In this document: positions 33,430-41,746 of the stretch, one piece after another | How positions within the stretch are numbered: the stretch's first letter is position 1 | Layout of the letters: each line of letters opens with the position of its first letter | Origin: Allobosea sp. | Lineage (GTDB): Bacteria; Pseudomonadota; Alphaproteobacteria; Rhizobiales; Beijerinckiaceae | Assembly: GCA_024231975.1 (NCBI GenBank) | Contig: JAAEQB010000078.1 | Span: 1-64,000, forward strand | Direction: 5' to 3' | Length of the DNA stretch: 64,000 bases | The notes under the pieces: model-generated | Told to the model about the DNA's origin: nothing | The model's database searches: none | Seen by the model: the letters and a program-made list of their open reading frames with translations, nothing else | Translations under genes and position numbers: made by a program

Positions 33430-33515
33430 CACTGGCTACCCATGGCCCGGCTCGTAACCCGGACCATGCTAGGCTGCAGCAAGGCCCGTCAATGACGCCA
33501 AAGCCACAGTGGCCG

Positions 33516-34283
33516 TCAGACCATGTACTGGCCGCCGTTCACCTCGATGGTCTGGCCGGTGATGTAGCCGCTCATCGCCGGGCTGGCCAAGAAGAGGAAG
33601 ACGCCGACATTGTCTTGCGGCGTGCCGACGCGTTCCATCGGAACGGTCTTGCGCATCGCCTCGATCTGCTCGGCCGTCGAATAGCGCTCGTGGAACGGCG
33701 TCATGATCACGCCCGGCGAGACGCCGTTGACGCGGATGCCGAACGGTACGAATTCCTTGGCCATGCCGCGGGTCAGGTTGAGCACGAAAGCCTTGGAGCT
33801 GGCATAGAGCGAGGAGCCGGGGCCTCCGCCATTGCGCGCCGCGATCGAGCTCAGATTGATCACGCTCGCCTTGCCGCCGGACTTCTTGAGATAGGGCAGC
33901 GCCGCCTTCGAGGCCATCACCACCGAGCGGACATTGAGGTCGACGACGCTGTCGAAGAACTCGTCCTCGATCTCGGCGATCGGCGTGCGCTTGACCAGCG
34001 CGCCGGCATTGTTGACGAGCACGTCGAGCCCGCCGAGCTTGTCGGCGGCCCTGTCGACGAGATCAACCGCCTGGGCGCTATCGGCAACGTCGGCCTGCAG
34101 CACATGCGCCTCGCCGCCGGCGGCCCTGATCTCGGCGGCGACGGCATTGGCCTCGGCCTCGCTCGACTTGTAGTGGACGACGACACGCATGCCGTTCGCC
34201 GCATAGGCCTTGGCGACTGCGGCGCCGATGCCGGTGCTGGAGCCGGTGACCAGGGCGCGCAGCCCCTTGAGATCGTCGAGCAT
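33516..34283 (-). CDS. SDR-family oxidoreductase
   Basis: A 255-aa classical SDR with cofactor motif TGSSTGIG, NNAGA, catalytic Ser in NLSSIAAR and Y-A-S-S-K in LYASSKAF. It ends in a typical ITGQTIEVNGGQYM. Related enzymes include 3-oxoacyl-ACP reductase-like and sugar or polyol dehydrogenases; the substrate cannot be given. Several in-frame ATGs are possible: GGGAGGA best serves the ATG at 34283. It stands alone between the DUF900 gene and the metal-sensor gene, transcribed on the minus strand. Confidence 0.85.
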   Translation of the reverse strand: MLDDLKGLRALVTGSSTGIGAAVAKAYAANGMRVVVHYKSSEAEANAVAAEIRAAGGEAHVLQADVADSAQAVDLVDRAADKLGGLDVLVNNAGALVKRTPIAEIEDEFFDSVVDLNVRSVVMASKAALPYLKKSGGKASVINLSSIAARNGGGPGSSLYASSKAFVLNLTRGMAKEFVPFGIRVNGVSPGVIMTPFHERYSTAEQIEAMRKTVPMERVGTPQDNVGVFLFLASPAMSGYITGQTIEVNGGQYMV

Positions 34284-34392
34284 CATTCCTCCCATGGGAT
34301 GCAGGCTTAAATCGTTTCAGGAGCGATCTTGCGCGAGCCGACGCGGAACCACCAGCGCCGGTTCGGCAACCCGGCCATTCCCGAACGGCCGT

Positions 34393-34683
34393 TCAAAGGA
34401 ACTTGGTCATCGCCTTGAACTCGGCGAGCAGCCCGCGCGCCTCATCAGGGAGGCTGCCGGCCGCCTCCTCCAGGCAATGGCCGATATGCTCCTGGATCAG
34501 GATCTTGCGGGCATTGGCGATCGCGCCTTCCACCGCCTGCAATTGCTGGGCGATCTCCAGGCAGGAACGGACATTGGCGACCATCTCGATGGTCGAGCGC
34601 AGATGCCCCTCGGCCCGCTTCAGCCGCGTGATGATCTCCGGATGCCGGTGATGATGGATCCGGGCGTGTTCCTCGTCCTGCAT
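34393..34683 (-). CDS. CsoR/RcnR-family metal sensor repressor
   Basis: A 96-aa all-helical DUF156 repressor. The metal triad is Cys41, His66 and Cys70, the C-H-C arrangement of CsoR and of the nickel sensor InrS rather than the C-H-H of E. coli RcnR. A His-rich N-terminus (RIHHHRHPEI) resembles the Ni/Co-sensing branch. It is divergent from an RcnA-like exporter with a palindromic operator between, so nickel or cobalt is the likely effector. The ATG at 34683 has GGGAG upstream; a GTG at 34698 would add five residues. Confidence 0.88.
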   Translation of the reverse strand: MQDEEHARIHHHRHPEIITRLKRAEGHLRSTIEMVANVRSCLEIAQQLQAVEGAIANARKILIQEHIGHCLEEAAGSLPDEARGLLAEFKAMTKFL

Positions 34684-34706
34684 TCTCTGCTCCCACACCT
34701 TGATCT

Positions 34707-34727
34707 TATCCTCCCCGGGAGGTTATA
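34707..34727. promoter_or_regulatory. CsoR/RcnR-type operator
   Basis: TATCCTCCCC followed by GGGAGGTTATA forms a G/C-tract palindrome with A/T-rich ends, the layout recognised by CsoR/RcnR/InrS repressors. It lies just upstream of the repressor gene and about 170 bp before the exporter start, so it could control both. Confidence 0.65.
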
Positions 34728-34897
34728 GACCCGCATATCCGCTGAGCAAGCGGCACCCGATCAGGCAGGCGCCGGCGCAAGACCGGGCGCATCCCGGCGA
34801 TCGGGCGGGCGAGGACGAGGCGGGCGCCCCCGACCAGCTCCGGCAAGGCCGGACGGCACGGCAGCGCGCGATCCGTTCCGGATCCGGAGCACCAGTC

Positions 34898-35797
34898 GTG
34901 CCGTCTTTCACCGAATTGCTGGCGCAGGGCGCGGGCCATGCCTGGCTGTTCATACCGAGCGCGATCCTGCTCGGCGCGCTGCACGGGCTCGAACCCGGCC
35001 ACTCCAAGACGATGATGGCGGCCTTCATCGTCGCCATCCGCGGCTCGGTGCTGCAGGCGCTGCTGCTCGGCCTCGCCGCGACGCTCTCGCATACGCTCGT
35101 CGTCTGGGGCGTGGTCCTCGGCGGGCTCTACCTGACGCGCGACTTCAACGCCGAAGCGACAGAGCCCTGGTTCCAGCTCGCCTCGGGCCTGCTGATCATC
35201 GCGATCGCGCTCTGGATGCTGTGGCGGACCTGGCGCGAGCAGCGAGCGTTGCATCCGGCCAGTCATGGCAAAAGGCATAGTCATGGCCACTCCCATGGTC
35301 ATGGCCACAGCCACGGACACTCCCACGGTCATTCGCACGGGCATAGCCACGACAAGATGGCCGAGGACGAGCCGATGGACGCGCATCAGCGCGCCCATGC
35401 CGATGACATCCGCAAGCGCTTCACCGACCGGCCGGTCACAACCTGGCAGATCGTGCTGTTCGGCCTGACCGGCGGGCTGATCCCCTGCCCGGCGGCGATC
35501 ACCGTGCTGCTGATCTGCATGCAGCTGCGCGAGATCGCGCTCGGCGCCGTGCTGGTGCTGTGCTTCTCGATCGGCCTTGCGATCACGCTGGTCTCGGTCG
35601 GCGTCGCCGCCTCGCTCAGCCTGCGCGCCGTCGAGAAGCGCTCGAGCTGGCTCTCGACCATCGCGGCGCGGGCGCCCTATTTTTCCGGCGTGCTGATCGT
35701 GCTGGTCGGGCTCTATACGGTCTGGCACGGCTGGAGCGGGTTGCAGGCGCACACTCTACGAGCCGCGGCGATGCTGCTCAGCCCATTGCCTGGCTGA
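34898..35797 (+). CDS. Nickel/cobalt exporter, RcnA/NicO family
   Basis: A 299-aa integral membrane exporter. The N-terminal helix motif HGLEPGHSKTMM is the NicO/RcnA hallmark, and a cytoplasmic loop around residues 120-152 is a run of HSHGHSHG repeats for metal binding. Six helices are visible, including GLTGGLIPCPAAITVLL. It would pump Ni2+ and Co2+ out of the cytosol. GTG at 34898 is the best start (GGAG at 34885-34888); the longer open frame upstream overlaps the operator and is not family-like. Its 3' end overlaps the acetyltransferase gene, which converges on it, by 20 bp. Confidence 0.88.
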   Translation: MPSFTELLAQGAGHAWLFIPSAILLGALHGLEPGHSKTMMAAFIVAIRGSVLQALLLGLAATLSHTLVVWGVVLGGLYLTRDFNAEATEPWFQLASGLLIIAIALWMLWRTWREQRALHPASHGKRHSHGHSHGHGHSHGHSHGHSHGHSHDKMAEDEPMDAHQRAHADDIRKRFTDRPVTTWQIVLFGLTGGLIPCPAAITVLLICMQLREIALGAVLVLCFSIGLAITLVSVGVAASLSLRAVEKRSSWLSTIAARAPYFSGVLIVLVGLYTVWHGWSGLQAHTLRAAAMLLSPLPG

Positions 35798-36626
35798 CCA
35801 GCGCGAAGCGATGCGCCGGGCCGGACGCGGCCGGTGCGGCGCCGCGTGCCATCACCACTCCGGAGGCGACGAGCGGCAAGCCGCACTCGCTCAGCCAGGC
35901 GCCGAGGCCGGTGCGGGCCGGCACGTCGATGCGGACGAAATCGCCGCGGCGGGCGGCGAGCAGCGCCGCGATCAGATTGCAGGCGGCGGCATCGTCGAGC
36001 GCCGCGACCGGGCCGATCAGCCAGCCGCGGCCATGCCGGCGCAGGAAGCCGAAGCCGGCCGGCGTGCCATTGCGCTCGATCAGGATGGCGTGGCCACGCG
36101 CCAGCAAGGCTTCGAGCACGTGCGCGCGCGGCAGCCCGGTCGCCTCGCCGTCGAGCTGCGCCAGCAGCGGCAGATCGGCCGCAGTGGCCGGGCGCATGAC
36201 CTCATTCGTCGCAAGAACGGGCGCGGCCAGCTCCGGCCAGTCGCCCTGGTGCTGGCGGACCTCGTCGATGGTGATGAAACCGTAGCGGGCATAGAGCGGC
36301 TCGCCCTGCGGCGTGGCGACGAGACCGAGCGTCCTGCCCTCCGTCGCCGCGATCAAGTGCTCGGTCAGCAGCTTGCCGATGCCCTGCCCCTGCCGATCCG
36401 GAGCGACGATGATCGTGCCGAGCGTGGCATGGCTCGCGCCGAAGCCCCACCACAGCCCGACGCCGACGACCTCGTCCTCGATCGACAAGGTGAAGCCCTG
36501 GCCGAGCGCGAGCGCGAACTCCCAATCCTCACGCCGATGCGGCCAGCCGATCGCGGCCGAGAGCTTTTGGCAAGCATCGGCATCGGAAAGGCCTGCCGGG
36601 CGGAGCGTCAGCTGGAGCGGCTGCAT
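35778..36626 (-). CDS. GNAT acetyltransferase with tandem domains
   Basis: A 282-aa protein. Residues 1-140 form a GNAT domain with the acetyl-CoA loop DRQGQGIGKLL; residues about 150-280 form a second, degenerate GNAT-like domain of the YitH/HolE type (LPRAHVLEALL ... AACNLIAALLAARRGDFVRIDVPA). Substrate is unknown. The ATG at 36626 begins the recognisable domain; the frame upstream overlaps the next gene. It converges with the RcnA-like gene and lies 10 bp after the 173-aa hypothetical gene on the same strand. Confidence 0.82.
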   Translation of the reverse strand: MQPLQLTLRPAGLSDADACQKLSAAIGWPHRREDWEFALALGQGFTLSIEDEVVGVGLWWGFGASHATLGTIIVAPDRQGQGIGKLLTEHLIAATEGRTLGLVATPQGEPLYARYGFITIDEVRQHQGDWPELAAPVLATNEVMRPATAADLPLLAQLDGEATGLPRAHVLEALLARGHAILIERNGTPAGFGFLRRHGRGWLIGPVAALDDAAACNLIAALLAARRGDFVRIDVPARTGLGAWLSECGLPLVASGVVMARGAAPAASGPAHRFALVSQAMG

Positions 36627-36636
36627 CGGCGGACCC

Positions 36637-37158
36637 TCAGCGGCAGAATTCGGCGCAGCCGGACTGCCAGAACGGCGCCTGCCCATCGAGCGCCGGTACG
36701 GAGGGACGCAGCTTGGCGCCCGGCAGGTCTGATGGCACCGGCACGACCAGCTCCCACCAGCGATGGGCGCATTGCGAGCGGAAGGCCATCTGGTCGCTGA
36801 TCGAGGTGTTCTCGCGCGCCAGCGCCGCATCGAGCGCATCGCAGGCACGGCGCAGCGCCGCGTCGTTCACGTCGCCGGGTTCATTGGCGTAGTCATGGAA
36901 GGCGGCGGTGAACGCTTCCATCTCGCGGGCGATATGCGGCCAGTCCTGGCGGCCGAGATTCCAGGCGTCCATCCATTCGCGCACCACCGTCTCGACCGCC
37001 TCGGCCTTGGGCTTGCCGGCGACCTTGCGGGCGGTGGTCAGCATATGGCGCATCAGTTCGGCGCGGGCATGGAGCTGGCGGGCGGCGAGCGCGGCCGTCT
37101 GCATCGCCAGAATCGCGCGCTCGGCCTCGAGCTGCAGCTCCTCGACGAAATGGGCCAT
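36637..37158 (-). CDS. Hypothetical protein, 173 aa
   Basis: I do not recognise this protein. It is soluble and largely helical, with WMDAWNLGRQDWPHIAREMEAF, an aromatic C-terminal part (CAHRWWELVVPVPSDLP) and two Cys near the end (SGCAEFC). No signal peptide or membrane segment is visible. The ATG at 37158 has GGAGG upstream. It is followed after 10 bp by the acetyltransferase gene, so the pair is probably co-transcribed. Confidence 0.6.
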   Translation of the reverse strand: MAHFVEELQLEAERAILAMQTAALAARQLHARAELMRHMLTTARKVAGKPKAEAVETVVREWMDAWNLGRQDWPHIAREMEAFTAAFHDYANEPGDVNDAALRRACDALDAALARENTSISDQMAFRSQCAHRWWELVVPVPSDLPGAKLRPSVPALDGQAPFWQSGCAEFCR

Positions 37159-37181
37159 CGCTTCCTCCAGCAGATAGTCTG

Positions 37182-37230
37182 GAGCGAGATCAGTGCGAAA
37201 AACCGGTTCCCACTTTTTCGCATCTCGCTC
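37182..37230. repeat. Intergenic palindrome
   Basis: GAGCGAGAT (37182-37190) with GTGCGAAAAA pairs with CTTTTTCGCATCTCGCTC (37213-37230). It sits at the end of the nucleoside hydrolase gene and upstream of the 173-aa gene. It resembles the GCGAAAA...TTTTCGC elements common in Hyphomicrobiales and may terminate the upstream operon. Confidence 0.55.
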
Positions 37231-38158
37231 ATGGCAATGTCGCGAGTCGGTCGAACAGGCGCTGGAACAGCACGTCCGCCTCGACGCTCGCGACCACATG
37301 GGCATTGGCCGGCCGCTTGAGCCGGCCGTTCCAGTCGATGGTGGTGCGGCCCCGCAAGGGACCGTCACCGGTCTCGACCTCGACACAACAGTCTCGCCCC
37401 GAAAAGAGTTCCGGCCAGAGCAGGAAGGCGATCACGCAGGGGTCGTGCATCGGATGGCCGGCCGTGCCGAGCCCGCCGGGGCGCGGACGCGTCAGCATGC
37501 CATGCACGGCCCTGCCCGTCGCGTTGCCAAATGAGAGCAGGCGGGCGACCTGCTCGTGCGAGGCGATCGCCTGATGGGTGACGCCGAGGCCGAACATCAC
37601 GATAGGCCGGCCGCAGGCAAAGACGATCGCGGCGGCGTGCGGGTCGACATGGACGTTAAACTCGGCCGCCGGGGTGATGTTGCCGAGCGCCAAGGCCCCG
37701 CCCATCAGCACGATGCGCTTCACTTTGGAGAGCACATCCGGCGCCAGCCGGAAAGCCAAAGCGAGATTGGTCAGCGGCCCGAGCGGACAAAGCGTGACGC
37801 TGTCATCCGGCGCGGCACGCAGGATGGCGATGAGAGCTTCGACGGCATGGGTTGCGCTCGCCGCGCCGCGTGCCGGTGGCAGGTCGGCGCCAGCGAGGCC
37901 GTCGGGTCCGCAGACGAATTCAGCGGTCGAGAGCGGGAAGAGCAGCGGCCGGTTGGCCCCGGCATGGACGGGCACGTCCTCGCGACCGGCGAGCTCACGG
38001 ATGCGCAACGCGTTGGCGGTGGTCAGCGCCAGCGGGACATTGCCGGCGACGGTGGTGATCGCCTTGAGGCCGAGCTCCGGGCTGGCGAAGGCGAGCAGCA
38101 GGGCGACGGCATCGTCCTGGCCGGGATCGGTGTCGATGACGATGGTTTCGCTGGTCAT
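37229..38158 (-). CDS. Nucleoside hydrolase (IunH/RihA family)
   Basis: A 309-aa Ca2+-dependent N-ribohydrolase. The metal-binding signature DTDPGQDDA is at the N-terminus; the second-shell motif FNVHVDPHAA and the late MHDP (Asp) are present. It splits nucleosides into ribose and base. ATG 38158 lies one base after the ATPase stop; ATG 38176 would overlap that gene. It is the last gene of a ribose-type ABC importer operon with an FGGY kinase, which suggests that the importer handles a nucleoside or a ribosyl/polyol compound. Confidence 0.88.
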   Translation of the reverse strand: MTSETIVIDTDPGQDDAVALLLAFASPELGLKAITTVAGNVPLALTTANALRIRELAGREDVPVHAGANRPLLFPLSTAEFVCGPDGLAGADLPPARGAASATHAVEALIAILRAAPDDSVTLCPLGPLTNLALAFRLAPDVLSKVKRIVLMGGALALGNITPAAEFNVHVDPHAAAIVFACGRPIVMFGLGVTHQAIASHEQVARLLSFGNATGRAVHGMLTRPRPGGLGTAGHPMHDPCVIAFLLWPELFSGRDCCVEVETGDGPLRGRTTIDWNGRLKRPANAHVVASVEADVLFQRLFDRLATLP

Positions 38159-38159
38159 C

Positions 38160-38930
38160 TCAGGCGGCTCTGGCATTGCCGGCCATGATCATGTGGCTGA
38201 GATCGTCGGCGGTGAGCTTGCCCAGCGGCTGGTCGACGTATTTGCGGCCGGCACCCATGATCACCACCCGGTCGGCGAGCGCGACGACGTCGCGCATATT
38301 ATGGCTGATCAGCAGCACCGTCCTGCCATCGGCCTTGAGCTTGCGGATCAGGTCGAGGACCAGCGCGGTCTCCTTGACGCCGAGCGCTGCCGTCGGCTCG
38401 TCCATGATGATGATCTCGGCCTTCCAGCGCAGCGCGCGCGAGATCGCCACCGCCTGGCGCTGGCCGCCCGAAAGCCGCTCGACCGGCCGGTCCATGTCCT
38501 CGACGGTGACCGAGAGCTGCTTGAGGAAGCCGCGTGCCTCCTGCGCCATCCTCTTCTTGTCGAGCACGCGCAGGAAGGGCAGCAGCAGCGGCCGCGTCAG
38601 CTCCGAGCCCATGAAGACGTTCTGGGCGATGGAGAGGCGCGGCGCCAGAGCGAGATCCTGGTAGATCGTCGCGACGCCATGGCTCAGCGCATCATGCGGC
38701 GAGGCGAAGACGACGGTCTTCCCGCGCATGCTCAAAGTCCCGGAGGTCGCCTCCTCGGCGCCGGAGATCACCTTGATCAGGCTCGACTTGCCGGCGCCGT
38801 TGTCGCCGCAGATGGCAACGACCTCGCCGGCAAAGATGTCGAGATCGACCTCGCGCACCGCCACGACCGGGCCGTAGGCCTTGCCGATGCCGCGGAGCGA
38901 CAGGAGGGGTGTGGCGGCGACCTCGCTCAC
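38160..38930 (-). CDS. Sugar ABC transporter ATP-binding protein (half-size)
   Basis: A 256-aa ATPase of the ribose/galactose group: Walker A GDNGAGKSS, Q-loop IYQDLAL, signature LSGGQRQ, Walker B IIIMDEPTAALG. Most RbsA-like proteins carry two such domains in about 500 residues; this one has a single domain, as in the FrcA type. It begins with GTG at 38930 overlapping the binding-protein TGA (GTGA). Confidence 0.9.
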   Translation of the reverse strand: MSEVAATPLLSLRGIGKAYGPVVAVREVDLDIFAGEVVAICGDNGAGKSSLIKVISGAEEATSGTLSMRGKTVVFASPHDALSHGVATIYQDLALAPRLSIAQNVFMGSELTRPLLLPFLRVLDKKRMAQEARGFLKQLSVTVEDMDRPVERLSGGQRQAVAISRALRWKAEIIIMDEPTAALGVKETALVLDLIRKLKADGRTVLLISHNMRDVVALADRVVIMGAGRKYVDQPLGKLTADDLSHMIMAGNARAA

Positions 38931-39868
38931 TTCAGGAACTGCTGGACGTTGTTCTTGTCGACCAGCACGGCGTCGGTGAAGAGATAGGGGCCCGAGGTGA
39001 TCGTCTCCTTCGGCTTCTTGTCAACGACGATGGTCTGGATCGCGTCGACCGCCTGCTTGCCCATCTCCTCGAACGGGATCGAGACCGTGGCGGTGAAGGT
39101 CGAGGCCGGGTCGGCGATGCGGGCATAGGTTTCCTTGCCGCCATCGACCGAGACCAGCGGGATCTGGCCCTTCTTGACGCCTTGGGCCTGCAAGAGGTCG
39201 TCGATGATATAAGCCTGGCCGTCGAACGAGGCCCAGATGCCGTTGATCTTGCCCTGGTTCTGCAGCAGCAGCGCCTGCATGCCGGCGCGGACATCGTCGC
39301 GCCAGCTCTGGGTGCGGGCCATCGAGAACTTGCCGAGTTCCTTCACCGCCTGGTTCTCGGACAGCACGACGTCGAGCAGCTTGCCGCGAATGCGCGAGGC
39401 GACGTTGAGGTCGAAGCGGGCGGTAATGATGTTGCCCTGATAGCCGAGCTGGCCGAGCAGATAGAGCGCGGCTTCCGCGCCGACCTTGTACTCGTTGGTC
39501 TGGATGTCGAAGAGCGCATGCGGGCTCGACCCCGACTGCACGGTGATCACCGGGATCTTCGCGTCCTTGGCGGCCTTGAACTGGGCATCGGCCTCGACCG
39601 GCTTGCCCATGGCGATGATGATCGCATCGACCTTCTTGGCGATCAGCGCGTCGAACTGCTCGGCATGCTTGGGCAGCGCGCCTTCCGAATTCAGCAGCGT
39701 GACGTTCCAGCCCTTGGCCTTGGCTGCGGCCGCAGCGGCATTGGCGACGCGGGCATGCGTCTCCGACGAGAACTGGAAGCCGATGACGCCGAGCTCGAAG
39801 GCCCCCGCCCCCTGAGCCATGCCGACGATGGCGGCGGCCGCCAGCAGAACCTTCCTCAAACCGACCAT
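38927..39868 (-). CDS. Sugar ABC substrate-binding protein (RbsB-like)
   Basis: A 313-aa periplasmic type I binding protein with signal peptide ending GAGAF (about residue 24). The segments AIIIAMGKPVEADAQFKAAKDAKIPVITVQSG and SVDGGKETYARI follow the ribose/sugar family pattern. It determines ligand choice of the importer, but the ligand cannot be predicted. It lies between the permease (33 bp upstream) and the ATPase (overlapping). Confidence 0.9.
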   Translation of the reverse strand: MVGLRKVLLAAAAIVGMAQGAGAFELGVIGFQFSSETHARVANAAAAAAKAKGWNVTLLNSEGALPKHAEQFDALIAKKVDAIIIAMGKPVEADAQFKAAKDAKIPVITVQSGSSPHALFDIQTNEYKVGAEAALYLLGQLGYQGNIITARFDLNVASRIRGKLLDVVLSENQAVKELGKFSMARTQSWRDDVRAGMQALLLQNQGKINGIWASFDGQAYIIDDLLQAQGVKKGQIPLVSVDGGKETYARIADPASTFTATVSIPFEEMGKQAVDAIQTIVVDKKPKETITSGPYLFTDAVLVDKNNVQQFLK

Positions 39869-39901
39869 GACGACCTCTCCCCTCGTTGTCGTTGTGAATT
39901 G

Positions 39902-40843
39902 TCAGACCTTGAACGCCGCCTTCTTCAAGGCGCTGGCCGAGAAGGCGACCGAGCCGATGATGATGACGCCGAGAAAGATGTCCTGAACGTAATAGGCCGC
40001 GCCCATCAGCACCAAGCCGTTGCCGAGCACCTTCAGCACCAGAGCAGCGAAGACGGTGCCGGGAATGTTGGGCTTGCCGGGCTCGAACATGGTCATCCCC
40101 AGCAGCACGGCGGCGATGGCGTAGAGCAGGTAGTCGCCGGCCATGTTCGGCGCGGCCGAGGACAGGTTGGCGGCAAGCAGCACGGCGGTGATGCCGGCGC
40201 AGAGCCCGGTCAGGAGCAGGCCGATGCGCTTCATCCTGGCCGTGGCGATACCGGAGAGCCGGGCCGCCTCGTCGGCCTCGCCGGTCGCGACCATATGGGC
40301 GCCGGTGCGTGTCCACTTGATCAGGCCGTAGGTGATAAGCGTGACCGCGGTGAGCCAGAGCACGAGATTGGGAATGCCGAAGCTGGTGCCGCGCGCCAGG
40401 CCGGTGAAGGAGACCGGCCAGCGCCCGACGAAGGCGACGCCCTGCGTGATCATGAAGGCGAAGCCCCGCGCGATCGCGGCCGTGCCGAGCGTCATGATCA
40501 GCGAGGGCACGCGCAGCACCGTGACGCCATAGCCATTGGCCGCGCCGCAGAGGAGCCCGACCAGCAGCCCCGCCGTGACCGCGAGCGCCGGATGCTGCTG
40601 GCCCTGGATCAGCCAGCCGGTGACGACAGCCGACAGGCTCGCGACCTCGGCGATCGAGAGGTCGAGCTCGGAGACGATCAGGGCGAGCGTGAAGCCGATC
40701 GCCAGGATGGCGAGGAAGCTCGTATCCTTCAGCACGTTGATGACGTTCATCGTCGTCGCGAAGTTCGGCGCGAAGGCGACGAAGAAGACGATCAGGACGA
40801 GGCCGGCGAGCGCGGTGCCGTAGCGGCCGATGATCTCGCGCAT
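39902..40843 (-). CDS. Sugar ABC transporter permease (RbsC-like)
   Basis: A 313-aa membrane protein of the branched-chain/ribose permease family with about nine hydrophobic helices; GFTLALIVSELDLSIAEVASL and LLCGAANGYGV are the conserved segments. It lies two bases downstream of the SDR stop, so it is translationally coupled within the operon. Confidence 0.92.
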   Translation of the reverse strand: MREIIGRYGTALAGLVLIVFFVAFAPNFATTMNVINVLKDTSFLAILAIGFTLALIVSELDLSIAEVASLSAVVTGWLIQGQQHPALAVTAGLLVGLLCGAANGYGVTVLRVPSLIMTLGTAAIARGFAFMITQGVAFVGRWPVSFTGLARGTSFGIPNLVLWLTAVTLITYGLIKWTRTGAHMVATGEADEAARLSGIATARMKRIGLLLTGLCAGITAVLLAANLSSAAPNMAGDYLLYAIAAVLLGMTMFEPGKPNIPGTVFAALVLKVLGNGLVLMGAAYYVQDIFLGVIIIGSVAFSASALKKAAFKV

Positions 40844-40845
40844 CG

Positions 40846-41625
40846 TCAGGCGTTTCCCTTGGCGATCGCCGAGATCGGCGAGAGGATCTCGATGCCGCCG
40901 GTGACCGGGATCAGCGCGCCGGTGACGAAGGCGGCCGCCGGCGAGAGCATGAAGGCGATGACCCCGGCGACATCCTCGGGGCGGCCGAGGCGGCCGAGCG
41001 GGGTGCGCTGCGAGGCGCCCTCGACCAGCGCGTTGAACTCCTTGGCGAAGCCGCCGCGCACCATCGGCGTGTCGATGATCCCCGGCGCGACCGCATTGAC
41101 GCGAATGCCGTGGCGGCCGAGCTGCTGGGCCATGCCGTAGGTCAGCGTCGCCACCCCACCCTTGGCCGAGCCATAGGCGAGGTTCGCGCCACCATTGCTA
41201 TGGGCGATCGAGGAGATGTGGACGATGGCGCCGCCCTCACCCTGCTCGATCATTCGCCTGGAGGCGGCCTTGGAGACGCGGAAGACGGCGGAGAGGTTGA
41301 TGTCGACGAGCTTGTCCCACTCGTCATCCTCCATCTCGACCATCGGCACCGGCCGCGAGGCGCCGGCGCCGGTGACGAGATTATCGAGGCGGCCGAAGCG
41401 CTCGACCGCGAGCTCGACCAGCGCTGCGGCGAGATCGCGATCGCGGACATCGCCGGTCATCGCGGCGACTTCCGTGCCCTCGGCCTGAAGCCGATCGGCA
41501 AGTTCGACCAAAGGACTTGCCTCCAGCCCGGACAGGACGAGCCGATGCGAGGGAGCCAGCGTCCTTGCGAGCGCACCGCCAATGCCGCCGGACGCGCCGG
41601 TGATCAAGGTGACCGGCTTGGCCAT
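40846..41625 (-). CDS. SDR-family polyol/sugar dehydrogenase
   Basis: A 259-aa classical SDR: cofactor motif TGASGGIG, catalytic Ser in HISSIAHS, Y-G-S-A-K in LAYGSAKGG, and PGIIDTPMV near the C-terminus. In the same operon as an FGGY kinase it probably oxidises a polyol to a ketose before phosphorylation. The ATG at 41625 begins the family N-terminus; the long open frame further upstream is a shadow of the kinase gene. Confidence 0.85.
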   Translation of the reverse strand: MAKPVTLITGASGGIGGALARTLAPSHRLVLSGLEASPLVELADRLQAEGTEVAAMTGDVRDRDLAAALVELAVERFGRLDNLVTGAGASRPVPMVEMEDDEWDKLVDINLSAVFRVSKAASRRMIEQGEGGAIVHISSIAHSNGGANLAYGSAKGGVATLTYGMAQQLGRHGIRVNAVAPGIIDTPMVRGGFAKEFNALVEGASQRTPLGRLGRPEDVAGVIAFMLSPAAAFVTGALIPVTGGIEILSPISAIAKGNA

Positions 41626-41746
41626 CAGCCTGCCCTGCCGACGACCGGGGAGAGACGAAACGCGACGGCGCGGCAAGAACGCGGCATGGACCTCTCTCTG
41701 GAGATTGGTTCCATCTGGGTAGGGCGCAAGTTCCTCAGCCGCAACG

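Noticed and set aside
34728..34897. Possible cobalamin or NiCo riboswitch in the RcnA leader
   Set aside because: No conserved riboswitch boxes were found in the 170-bp leader; the CsoR/RcnR-type operator explains the regulation.
35262..35356. Short tandem repeats CATGG/CCACT
   Set aside because: They encode the HSHGHSHG loop of the RcnA-like exporter and are not a separate repeat element.
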